The position numbers and the translations under genes were made by a program. The notes under the pieces are model-generated. The model did not search any database and was not told where the DNA came from. It saw only the letters and a program-made list of their open reading frames with translations. A stretch of DNA of 64,000 bases from positions 1 through 64,000 of the forward strand of contig JAYQSP010000005.1 in NCBI GenBank assembly GCA_038146925.1. Reading direction: 5' to 3'. The DNA is from UBA830 sp038146925 (GTDB taxonomy: Bacteria; Pseudomonadota; Alphaproteobacteria; MPNO01; UBA830). Numbering within the stretch: position 1 is the stretch's first letter; each line of letters opens with the position of its first letter. This document shows positions 11,030 through 19,107 of the stretch, piece by piece.

Positions 11030-11484
11030 TTTAAAAAACGTCTATTCAAATAAAATAAATTTGCACTTTTAAATATAATGAAAAGGGTGATATATCGAAA
11101 TATTTTTTACACATTCAAAAATTAAGATTCTTTATTGATTTCTATTACAAATATTCGGTAATTTCGCTGGTGTGTAGGCCTGAAAAGTTTGAATGACTCT
11201 GGGCCAACGACGGTCAAAACCTCCAAAAAGGGTCTATTTTGATTGAACAACTGTAATTTCGAATCATTGTGCGTGCGTGACTCGGATTTCTCTTATCATT
11301 CCTGAGTAAGTTTTCGGCAGCTTGCAACTCTATAAACATCGCAATTGGGAGGTATGTGCGTCAAAATCCAAGTTATGTGCACCAAAAAAAAGATGATGGG
11401 ACCTTTTGATGATCCGCAGTCTTGCTGAAGCACTGTGGGCAGGCTATAAGACGAAAAAATTTGAGGGTTCCATCAGGGGGTGTC
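11030..11484. other. AT-rich intergenic region before the cytochrome cluster
   Basis: No gene is seen. The first ~150 bases are very AT-rich (A/T runs around 11030-11160). This is the only sizeable gap upstream of the seven-gene redox cluster, so the cluster promoter most likely lies here. I could not fix a -35/-10 pair or a recognisable operator. A ribosome binding site (gggggtgtc region) precedes ATG 11485. Confidence 0.45.
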
Positions 11485-12393
11485 ATGAAAAGATTTTTGC
11501 AGGTTTTTTCTGCTTTCCTAGCGCTTTCTTTTAGCGCAGCATATGCCCAACCGTCATACGTGGGGGCAGATAAGTGTGGGAAGTGCCACAAGGCGTCTTT
11601 TGACGTATGGAAGGGCACAAAGCACCATTCATCGTTCAAGAAGATTCACAAAAATAAAACCGCCAAGAAGATCGTAAAGTCTATTGGCGAAAAACGAATG
11701 AAAAAATCGGCAACCTGTGCGACTTGCCATTATACGGTGGTTCAGAAGGGTAAAAAGCTGAAGCCGATTAGCGGTCCCTCTTGCGAGAGTTGCCATGGAC
11801 CGGCTTCTGAGTGGATTGCAGTGCACAACAATTATGGTGGACCGGGAGCAAAAAGAACAACCGAGACCGCCGAGCACAAAGCGAAGCGGAAAAAAGCAGC
11901 GGCAGATGCTGGGATGATCTGGCCATCGATGATTTTTGACGTGGCCTCTAATTGTATGTCTTGCCACGGTCTGGCTAATCCAAAATTGTCTGGAGAACAT
12001 GCGTCCAAGATGCTCGCAAATGGGCATCCGCTTAACCCTAATTTTGAGCTCACGAAATATTACAACGGCTCAGTTCGCCACCGCTTTTATCCGCCAGACG
12101 TGACGAAAAACAAAGAACTTACGAGGCCGGAAATGGCTCGTCTTTATCTCGTCGGGCAGGCGGCGGCGCTCGTGAGTGCGACAGCGGCAATCGCTAAAAC
12201 TGATGATCCGAAATACACCGCGGCTCAGAAAAAACGAATCTCTTTTGCGAGAGAAATTTTGTCCAAAGTTCCTGAAGCCGCGGAAATACTCAAGACACCC
12301 ACGATGGACGCGGGTAGGCAGTTCGCCGATGCGATTAGAGGGAAGGATTTCACGGCACTTGTCGGTCCCCGTTTGCCGACTTCGTTTAAATGA
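11485..12393 (+). CDS. Tetraheme cytochrome c554-like protein
   Basis: This is a periplasmic multiheme electron carrier. A signal peptide spans residues 1-21 (cleavage after AAYA). Four CXXCH heme sites are visible: CGKCH (31), CATCH (78), CESCH (100) and CMSCH (157), all in the first half. The spacing and the ADKCGKCH...VWKGTKHHSSF context resemble the cytochrome c554/c-prime family (Pfam cytochrome_C554). The remaining ~140 residues are Lys/Ala-rich and heme-free. ATG 11485 was chosen because the upstream in-frame extension lacks signal-peptide character. It is the first gene of a seven-gene redox cluster. Cytochrome c554 of nitrifiers takes electrons from hydroxylamine oxidoreductase, but no octaheme HAO gene is present here, so the partner is probably one of the neighbouring cytochromes. 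Confidence 0.85.
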   Translation: MKRFLQVFSAFLALSFSAAYAQPSYVGADKCGKCHKASFDVWKGTKHHSSFKKIHKNKTAKKIVKSIGEKRMKKSATCATCHYTVVQKGKKLKPISGPSCESCHGPASEWIAVHNNYGGPGAKRTTETAEHKAKRKKAAADAGMIWPSMIFDVASNCMSCHGLANPKLSGEHASKMLANGHPLNPNFELTKYYNGSVRHRFYPPDVTKNKELTRPEMARLYLVGQAAALVSATAAIAKTDDPKYTAAQKKRISFAREILSKVPEAAEILKTPTMDAGRQFADAIRGKDFTALVGPRLPTSFK

Positions 12394-12436
12394 TCTCGGC
12401 GTTAAAGTGATCTCGGCGTTTAAATGATCTCTGCAT
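12388..12436 (+). repeat. Three short tandem copies of a tgatctcggcgtt-type unit
   Basis: Starting at the stop codon of the tetraheme gene, the motif tgatctcggcgttaaa occurs twice and a third, slightly altered copy (tgatctctgcattg) follows, at ~17-base spacing. It lies wholly between two genes of the cluster. It could be replication slippage or a regulatory repeat; nothing distinguishes these. Confidence 0.7.
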
Positions 12437-12525
12437 TGTCCAAACTGCTTGGTGCTTAGCTGATGTTGTTTTTGCGTAATCATGAACTCCAGGGTTATCT
12501 CTAATGTCGCTTGTTTGTTGGCATA

Positions 12526-14181
12526 ATGGCTGAAGCAATCTTGCAAGACCGAATAGATCGACCGTCGAGGTGGGATGTAGCCTTCGATCCAGAAATGTCC
12601 GATGAAGACTTTGCGATGTTGATGGGTAGACCGGAGATTAAGGCCTTGGACCCGGAGGCCTTCCCTCGTTCGGCTCCACTGGACGGTCTTGTTCGTCATG
12701 ATATGCGTGTTAACCGCTACGACGCCGGCGAAATTGTTGTTCGAGAAGGGGACTATGGAAATTCGGCGTTTTTAATTCTTCAGGGAGAGCTCCTGATAGC
12801 GCGGTCTCCCGGTATACCTGAGGAACAGCTTGGGCGGTCAAAGGAGGAGCGGCGAGGTGTGCTGCCGCGTCTGAAAACGCTGTTCGGCAATGCAAATATA
12901 CCGGAGAAACGCGATACAGAGCGTTATCAACATCGGAACGCCAATGTCACCAACAACGGCGCACGAGGAGCTTTTCTGCAAGACGTTCCTGCAATAGTCG
13001 AGGGTGGCGATATAGTCCGATTGTCGGAGGGGACTTTCTTCGGCGAGCTGGCGGCTCTCGGTCGGGTGCCGCGCTCTGTCTCGATATTTGCTGAAAAACC
13101 CGCGATCGTTATGGAGATGCGATGGCAGGGCCTCAGAGATATCATGAAAGTCGATCGAGATTGGCGAAATAAAATCAATGATCTCTACCGAACGACCGCG
13201 CTTGATAGCTATCTTCGGCAACTACCTCTTCTGAGAGGTTTGGCTGAGGAGAAATACAGTGAGATCACAAGTGAGTGCTTGTTTGAGACATATGGCGGCT
13301 TCGATTGGCATGTTTCGTTCAACAAATCCAAATCCGAAGAGCCTACTATCGCAAAGGAGGGCGACTATCCCGATGGCCTTTTGGTTGTAAGGGCTGGATT
13401 TGCTCGAGTTTCCCAAAAATTTGGCAATGGTCAGAAAACCCTCACCTATCTGGGTGCAGGAGACATGTTCGGCCTTGAAGAGCTCTATCAGGCCTGGCAG
13501 GGCGACCATGAGACCGAATTCAAGTTAAAAAGTTCGATATCTGCGCTCGGATACGTCGACGTGATCAGGATTCCCGTTACGGTTCTCGAGCGTCATGTTT
13601 TTCCTAGCCTTAATAATATTGATACACCAGACGTCAGCCAGGGGGGCGTGGCAACACTGTCGGAAACCGCCGTGATGGAATGGGCCCTGGACAAGCGCTA
13701 CATGAATGGTACCCAGTCGATGGTTATCGATTTGGACAGGTGCATGCGCTGTGATGACTGTGTCCGTGCCTGCGCGTCTACTCACGATGGAAACCCAAGG
13801 TTTCGACGTGAGGGTGAAATCTTTGATCGCAAGATGGTTGCGAATGCCTGCATGCATTGCAAAGATCCCGTCTGCATGATCGGTTGCCCGACGGGGGCGA
13901 TCCACCGATCGATGGAAACAGGCAGCGTCCTTATAAACGACGATACATGCATTGGCTGTGCGACGTGTGCCAATTCTTGCCCCTACAACAATATCGTTAT
14001 GGTGCCCATTCGAGGAAAGACGGGTGCTGTTGTTCGCGACAGCGCGGAAGAGAGCGGTAAACCGATAGTGAAAGCAACAAAGTGTGATCTTTGTGCTGGT
14101 ATACCTGGGGGGCCGGCCTGCGTGCGTGCGTGCCCGCATGACGCACTTTCGCGTATCGACTTTAGAGACTTCACTGGTTAA
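12526..14181 (+). CDS. cNMP-binding domain protein with four [4Fe-4S] sites
   Basis: Probably a cytoplasmic or membrane-associated electron-transfer subunit controlled by a nucleotide. There is no signal peptide. About residues 50-205 form a cyclic-nucleotide-binding domain (YDAGEIVVREGDYGNSAFLI, then the cassette GTFFGELAALGRVPRS). About 225-365 form a second, more degenerate cNMP-like barrel (KEGDYPDGLLVVRAGFARVS, GAGDMFGLEEL). The C-terminal ~150 residues are a DmsB-like ferredoxin with four cysteine sets: CMRCDDCVRAC, CMHCKDPVCMIGC, CIGCATCANSC and CDLCAGIPGGPACVRAC. That is 16 cysteines, enough for four [4Fe-4S] clusters. ATG 12526 is preferred over the TTG five codons upstream. There is no helix-turn-helix, so it is not a CRP regulator. 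A membrane protein with cytochrome b features follows, consistent with an electron input module. Confidence 0.88.
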   Translation: MAEAILQDRIDRPSRWDVAFDPEMSDEDFAMLMGRPEIKALDPEAFPRSAPLDGLVRHDMRVNRYDAGEIVVREGDYGNSAFLILQGELLIARSPGIPEEQLGRSKEERRGVLPRLKTLFGNANIPEKRDTERYQHRNANVTNNGARGAFLQDVPAIVEGGDIVRLSEGTFFGELAALGRVPRSVSIFAEKPAIVMEMRWQGLRDIMKVDRDWRNKINDLYRTTALDSYLRQLPLLRGLAEEKYSEITSECLFETYGGFDWHVSFNKSKSEEPTIAKEGDYPDGLLVVRAGFARVSQKFGNGQKTLTYLGAGDMFGLEELYQAWQGDHETEFKLKSSISALGYVDVIRIPVTVLERHVFPSLNNIDTPDVSQGGVATLSETAVMEWALDKRYMNGTQSMVIDLDRCMRCDDCVRACASTHDGNPRFRREGEIFDRKMVANACMHCKDPVCMIGCPTGAIHRSMETGSVLINDDTCIGCATCANSCPYNNIVMVPIRGKTGAVVRDSAEESGKPIVKATKCDLCAGIPGGPACVRACPHDALSRIDFRDFTG

Positions 14182-14194
14182 GGCAGCCGTGAAC

Positions 14195-14218
14195 ATGCAG
14201 AATGTAAGGCAGCCGTAG
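14195..14218 (+). promoter_or_regulatory. Duplicated start region with seven-residue leader ORF
   Basis: The segment aaggcagccgtgaacatgca is repeated 25 bases later as aaggcagccgtagatatgca, the second copy supplying the start of the 14221 gene. The first copy opens a mini-ORF coding MQNVRQP that ends in TAG two bases before the real ATG. This could cause translational coupling or be a recent tandem duplication; the sequence alone does not decide. Confidence 0.5.
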
Positions 14219-14220
14219 AT

Positions 14221-15036
14221 ATGCAGAACTTACTGTATAGGCTTTTAGCTCCCACAGTGATTTCGGTTATCGCTTTTTCCGGAGTTTATTTCTGGCAGTC
14301 CCAAGCAGCCCTTGAGCTCAAGAACCCCCAAGTCATAACCGGTTGGGCGTTGGCTGCCGTAATCGTGTTCTTGCTTATTTTCAATGTGCGAAAACGTCTG
14401 TCTGCTTTCAATTTGGGGCTGGCGAAAATTTGGTTCGCTCTTCATGTTGCTTTCGGTTTTTTGGCAATAGCTTTTTTCGTAATCCACGCAGGTGTATTTT
14501 GGCCAAAGGGGATCTACGAGCAGCTCCTTGCGGCTGGATTTTGGTTGGTTAGCCTTACGGGCATCTTTGGTGTGTTAATAACCATCTATTTTCCAAAGCG
14601 ATTGACGAATACCGGACTGGAAATCGTCTACGAGAAAATTCCAGAGGAAATATTCTCTTTGAGGGAGGCTGTTGAGGGCATTCTTGTAGATTGCGCGAAC
14701 GAGTGTGGAGAAAAAACGCTTCAAGAGCAGTATTCGCAAACACTTGCTTGGTACTTTAGGCGTCCGCGGTTCTATTGGTCTTATCTGATTGGAAGCAATT
14801 CTGATAGAGCCTGGCTAGCTCGGCACTTAGACAGCGTCAGACGGTATCTGAACGCTGATGAAATGAGATACCTAGACGAGATTAAAAAACTCGCCGAGAG
14901 AAAAAGCCTTGTCGACGAGCACTTTGCTCGGCAAGACTTGATGAAAAAGTGGCTTCTTATGCATCTACCACTTTCAGTTTTAGTATTTGCAATGTCTGTT
15001 TGGCACATAATTTTGGTCTATTCATACGCACTATGA
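14221..15036 (+). CDS. Membrane protein with two His pairs, putative diheme cytochrome b
   Basis: An inner-membrane protein of 271 residues with hydrophobic segments at about 10-26, 42-54, 70-91, 102-123 and 246-268. Two helices each carry a pair of histidines 14 residues apart: H75/H89 (HVAFGFLAIAFFVIH) and H248/H262 (HLPLSVLVFAMSVWH). This is the spacing seen when two helices hold two b hemes across a membrane. A ~120-residue soluble, charged part lies between the fourth and last helices. I know no named family for it. It sits between the Fe-S protein and the decaheme cytochrome, and its stop overlaps the next start by 4 bases (ATGA), so the two are probably coupled and may form a complex passing electrons across the membrane. 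The heme assignment is inference. Confidence 0.65.
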   Translation: MQNLLYRLLAPTVISVIAFSGVYFWQSQAALELKNPQVITGWALAAVIVFLLIFNVRKRLSAFNLGLAKIWFALHVAFGFLAIAFFVIHAGVFWPKGIYEQLLAAGFWLVSLTGIFGVLITIYFPKRLTNTGLEIVYEKIPEEIFSLREAVEGILVDCANECGEKTLQEQYSQTLAWYFRRPRFYWSYLIGSNSDRAWLARHLDSVRRYLNADEMRYLDEIKKLAERKSLVDEHFARQDLMKKWLLMHLPLSVLVFAMSVWHIILVYSYAL

Positions 15037-16829
15037 GTTCAATCAATAACAGCTACAATAGGCCAAATTTCACTTACCTCTGCGGTCGAGGTGGTGTTTG
15101 GCAAAAGCCGTGTGTAAACGGGCCGAATCCTGACGGCAGTTGTGGTGGTGTGGCGGTTTGTACGCCAACAAAATCAGGTGATAGATGGTCTTGCAGGCGA
15201 TCTCGAGAAGATGGCGGTGTTTGCGAGCTTGGGCCTTTGCCGAATGGCGATTGTTGCTTAACCCAACCTGCTTGCAGGCCGCGTCGAACGCTCAGAGTTC
15301 ATCGTTTTCGGCTTTCTGCATTGGTGGCAATTATGGTTATCGCTTTGGTGGGGACCTTTGGGATTACCGGGGCGCTGTATTTTGGGGCGGAGCCCCCATT
15401 GAGAGATGCAGGTCAGCTTTCACCGAAGCACTCAGGCGTTGTCGCCGAAGAAAGTTGTAGTGATTGTCACTCCAATCACGGTGACGGGCCACTCGCAATG
15501 GTTCGCGCAGTATTCGATCCAACTGCGGCTGCGGGAATGACGGGCAAGTGTCTTGACTGCCATACATTTCCTGGGGAGGAGACCTCCGTTCACAAGGCTG
15601 GAACGTGTAACAGTTGCCATGCCGAGCATAAGGGTTCGGATGCCGCGTTAATAAAGTTTGAAGATGGCCAATGTCATGCCTGTCATAAGCAAAAATTTTC
15701 GACATTCTCGAGTTCACATCCTGCATTTGGCGAGAATTATCCTCATAGCAGACGAACAGCGATAAATTTTGATCACAATGCGCATCTCAACAAGCATTTT
15801 CAGGATCAGCGCTTTGCAAAAGGCGCACCCAAAGAGGGGTGTATCAGCTGCCACAATGTTGGAGCCGCTGGAAAGGCAGTTCCAGTTAAGTCATTTGAAG
15901 AAAATTGCGCGGCTTGTCATCAAGAGCAAATTAGCTCGGCGTCACTAAATCTCATTACGGTCCCTGAGTTCGAGGACAACCCTTTTGATGCGGAAGTGGT
16001 GGAAGAACTGTGCGGAATCGAGGCGAGCGATGAGGAGTATGAATCGGTTTCTACGGAGTCGCTAAACGCAATCTTAGCTGCACTGTCTGAGACTGATCCT
16101 GAGAATGCGAAAGCCGTCCAACAGAAAATCGGGTCTCTGCTGATCGCTGTCGCAGAGAATGGGACCATGCCAATCGCGCAGCTCCTCTCAGAAGCAGGAG
16201 CTTCAAGTCAGCGATTGCTTGCGGGTTTAAACGCAGATCTCGTGCGATCTGGTGTCTGTGCCTGGATAGCCAACAAAGAATTTGAGCCTGTTGACGAAGG
16301 GCTTAATAGAGGCTGGAGGGCGCAGGAGCTTTCGATTACCTACACTGCCGGAAGCCACTCAGATCAGGTCTTGAAATCCTGGTATGATTTCGCGGCCGAA
16401 GTCGAAGAAGATAGCCTGACTAACTACCTTTTTAAGGGTGATGCCCCTGGGACGTGCGTTTCTTGCCACAGTGTAAATGATACCGGCGAAATCGAGATTG
16501 CATGGAAAGCCGGCGCGCGAGGCAGCAGTAAATTACATAAATACAACCACAAACCTCACCTAAATCTCTTGGGGCCCGGCTCTAAGTGCGGTACGTGTCA
16601 TCAGATCGATCCAGCGGTCGATTATGGGGCTTCTTTTGAACAGAACGATCCCTCAGTTTTCAAAAGTAATTTTGTTCCCATTAAAAAGGCTACGTGTGTC
16701 GAATGTCACAACGAGCAGCTTGCTGGACAAAATTGTCGCACTTGTCACGAATACCATGAAAATGTTGGTTTCAGGGCTATGATGATGTTTGATAAGAATA
16801 AAGAAAACGGATCTGTAGGTTCTAACTAG
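15033..16829 (+). CDS. Membrane-anchored decaheme cytochrome c with Cys-rich N-terminus
   Basis: A 598-residue protein. Residues 1-85 hold nine cysteines (17, 27, 37, 43, 54, 64, 74, 75, 81) in a Gly/Pro-rich, Arg-rich setting (CGRGGVWQKPCVNGPNPDGS), none in CXXCH form. A single membrane helix lies at about 95-117, so this part is predicted cytoplasmic and the hemes periplasmic. Ten CXXCH sites follow: 142, 173, 192, 214, 270 and 292, then after a ~180-residue heme-free region 475, 519, 555 and 568. The heme-binding parts resemble c3/c7-type multiheme cytochromes. The start ATG overlaps the stop of the preceding membrane protein; an upstream in-frame extension runs through that gene and is rejected. 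A pentaheme cytochrome follows closely. It probably carries electrons from the inner membrane outward, or the reverse. Confidence 0.88.
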   Translation: MSSINNSYNRPNFTYLCGRGGVWQKPCVNGPNPDGSCGGVAVCTPTKSGDRWSCRRSREDGGVCELGPLPNGDCCLTQPACRPRRTLRVHRFRLSALVAIMVIALVGTFGITGALYFGAEPPLRDAGQLSPKHSGVVAEESCSDCHSNHGDGPLAMVRAVFDPTAAAGMTGKCLDCHTFPGEETSVHKAGTCNSCHAEHKGSDAALIKFEDGQCHACHKQKFSTFSSSHPAFGENYPHSRRTAINFDHNAHLNKHFQDQRFAKGAPKEGCISCHNVGAAGKAVPVKSFEENCAACHQEQISSASLNLITVPEFEDNPFDAEVVEELCGIEASDEEYESVSTESLNAILAALSETDPENAKAVQQKIGSLLIAVAENGTMPIAQLLSEAGASSQRLLAGLNADLVRSGVCAWIANKEFEPVDEGLNRGWRAQELSITYTAGSHSDQVLKSWYDFAAEVEEDSLTNYLFKGDAPGTCVSCHSVNDTGEIEIAWKAGARGSSKLHKYNHKPHLNLLGPGSKCGTCHQIDPAVDYGASFEQNDPSVFKSNFVPIKKATCVECHNEQLAGQNCRTCHEYHENVGFRAMMMFDKNKENGSVGSN

Positions 16830-16839
16830 GCAGGATGAT

Positions 16840-19068
16840 ATGAGGCTTTTCTTTATTACCATTCTTTTAGGTCTCGCTATCGGCGGCTCGGCTCGCGGCT
16901 ACGATACAAAAGATATGGAGAAATATTATTCCGAGGATAGCTATCCCACAGCGGCCCAGTGTGCGGGCTGCCATCAACAGATCTACAATGAATGGGCCTC
17001 ATCTAACCACGCTTACGCCTCGATCTCGCCGATGTTCCACAAATTTGAGCAGGCAATCAATGATCTGTCGGCTGGAACAATTGGAACGTTTTGTGTCCGC
17101 TGCCATCAACAGGTAGGGACCCAACGTGGCGAAGAGCGAGAGCTGCCGCTCTGGGACCGCAGTCAGGTTGCGAGGGAGGGAATAACATGTGTCACCTGCC
17201 ATCGGATCCAGGAGGAGTTCACGAAAGTTAATGGCGAGAGAACCATTGTTCCCGGTGATATTCATGCTCCAGTTGGCGGGACAATGAGAGACAGCGTGTT
17301 CGATCAGGTGCTTGAACGCAAAGATGAGCTGCGCTTGGCCACCAGTGATGGCGAGAGGGGGCAAAAAATCCATGCAGGCGTGTACAAATTTGAACAATTG
17401 GGTAAGTCTGAATTCTGCGTTTCCTGCCATCAAGTTGCCGTTAACCTGGGCATCAAGCTAGAAGTCGTTTGGGATCAATATCGCGATTCTCCGGCCCACG
17501 CGAAAGGCGTCACATGTCAGGACTGCCACATGGGCAAGGTACCTGGCGTGGCAGCCGGCTATGAGACAGCCCCCTCAGCCATCGTAAACGGCGAGGAAAT
17601 CAATCCCGGCCGCCGGCATTCAAACCACGCCTTTTATGGTCCTGGGTATCCGATCGCCCATCCGGGTATCTTCCCTCACAACGTAGATGCCGCGCGTTGG
17701 AGCATTCAAGAATGGTTAAAATTCAATTACAGAGCGGCTTGGGGTTCAGAAAAATTCGAGGAGTCGATTGAGGACCTTATAGAGCCGTTCGATGAATTCA
17801 ATACTGCTCTGGAACCGCTTGGTGGTCATCCCGTGACACTCGACTCCCTTGCTTCAATTGAAGCGGCGGCCGCTCGTGGAACAATGGCTTTCAGGCGTCA
17901 GACCTCTATTAAACCCCTTCAAGCGGCGATAGAGGCGGTCAGTGAAGCAGTGTCAACGGAAGACGTGAGTGAGAAGATTATTTCGCTCAAAGAGGCTCTG
18001 GGCGGGCTTTCTGAGGCAGTCGAGGCTTCTGAATCCGTAACAGCGCCGAAATCATACAAACTGCTGGTTGCGGCGACCGATAAAATGGCTGCGACTGCCG
18101 CCAAGAGGTTAGCTGGCGCGGAGGCAAACATCGAAAAGGCGACCGCCCTTCTGGCTGCCTTTGAAAAAGTAAAATCTGAAGGCGAGCGCAAAAACCTTCT
18201 TACAGATTTGAGGAAGTTACTTCCAAACTTGAGGGGGAGCCTACCTGGCGCAGACAACGAGTACGTCGGCGCGGTTACCGCCCTGAAGGCGTCAATGGGG
18301 GTCAACTTCCCCGGCGTATGGAACGACCCCGGCGATCGCGAGGAAGCTTGGGAAATTGTTCAGGTAAATCGGAAGGGGCTTGAGTATAAGAAGGAAATGC
18401 GCAAGCAGGTAATGGAGAACGGGACGAAAATCGACGGTCCGTTTTTCACTTCCTCGCGCAAACAAGGTAAGGATTTGGCGTTTAATTATGTCATTACCAA
18501 CCTGGATGATGGCCACAACTTCCCGTCCGGTTCGCTTGGTGCGCAACCTGAAATTTGGTTCAACGTCGCATTGATTGATCCGGATGGAAAAAATATCTGG
18601 GAGTCTGGTCATGTGGACAGTAATGGCGACTTCGCGGACCTGCACTCACTTGATCTAGCGGCGGGCAAAATCGAACACGACGATCAGTTATTCAATCTGC
18701 AGACTAAGTTCCTGACGACAAATGTCAAAGGGACTGACCGTGAGATGTACCTTCCCGTTAACTTTGACATTGACCAGCAGCCTCTGCTCAGGCCGTCGAA
18801 TGTTCCGTCGACCGTTTTGAATCACGCTCCATTTGTCCGGATGGAAGGCCGCTCGATCCCGCCGCTAGGTAGCAAGACGCCTAAATATAAAGTGCCAGGT
18901 CGGCTACTCAAAAAACCCGGGAAGTATAAGTTAATGGCGCGCATGAGGAGCCGGGCTGAACCGATCTACTTCATGCGATTTGTTGGCGCGACCTCAGAGA
19001 TGGAGGAGTCAATGAATGAGTGGATGCTCGATATTCACCCGTACACGGTAGAATTTGAAGTTAAATAA
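16840..19068 (+). CDS. Pentaheme cytochrome c554-like protein with long C-terminal domain
   Basis: A periplasmic or surface redox protein of 742 residues with a signal peptide (about 1-20). Five CXXCH sites are visible: CAGCH (41), CVRCH (85), CVTCH (117), CVSCH (193) and CQDCH (226). The arrangement AAQCAGCHQQIYNEWASSNH is typical of cytochrome c554 family proteins. A His-rich stretch (RRHSNHAFYGPGYPIAHPG) follows and may give distal ligands. The remaining ~490 residues have a helical, Ala/Glu-rich part (about 340-470) and a beta-rich C-terminal part with no motif I can name. It starts 10 bases after the decaheme gene and is followed 39 bases later by a porin-like gene, so it may pair with the outer-membrane barrel. 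Confidence 0.85.
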   Translation: MRLFFITILLGLAIGGSARGYDTKDMEKYYSEDSYPTAAQCAGCHQQIYNEWASSNHAYASISPMFHKFEQAINDLSAGTIGTFCVRCHQQVGTQRGEERELPLWDRSQVAREGITCVTCHRIQEEFTKVNGERTIVPGDIHAPVGGTMRDSVFDQVLERKDELRLATSDGERGQKIHAGVYKFEQLGKSEFCVSCHQVAVNLGIKLEVVWDQYRDSPAHAKGVTCQDCHMGKVPGVAAGYETAPSAIVNGEEINPGRRHSNHAFYGPGYPIAHPGIFPHNVDAARWSIQEWLKFNYRAAWGSEKFEESIEDLIEPFDEFNTALEPLGGHPVTLDSLASIEAAAARGTMAFRRQTSIKPLQAAIEAVSEAVSTEDVSEKIISLKEALGGLSEAVEASESVTAPKSYKLLVAATDKMAATAAKRLAGAEANIEKATALLAAFEKVKSEGERKNLLTDLRKLLPNLRGSLPGADNEYVGAVTALKASMGVNFPGVWNDPGDREEAWEIVQVNRKGLEYKKEMRKQVMENGTKIDGPFFTSSRKQGKDLAFNYVITNLDDGHNFPSGSLGAQPEIWFNVALIDPDGKNIWESGHVDSNGDFADLHSLDLAAGKIEHDDQLFNLQTKFLTTNVKGTDREMYLPVNFDIDQQPLLRPSNVPSTVLNHAPFVRMEGRSIPPLGSKTPKYKVPGRLLKKPGKYKLMARMRSRAEPIYFMRFVGATSEMEESMNEWMLDIHPYTVEFEVK

Positions 19069-19107
19069 ACCCAAAACAGCCAAATCGGCTTAAGGGGGCC
19101 GGGAGTA

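Noticed and set aside
12526..14181. CRP/FNR-type transcription regulator
   Set aside because: There is no helix-turn-helix; the C-terminus is a ferredoxin.
11485..19068. Hydroxylamine oxidation (HAO) module
   Set aside because: c554-like cytochromes are present but no octaheme HAO gene or cM552-like quinone reductase is seen.
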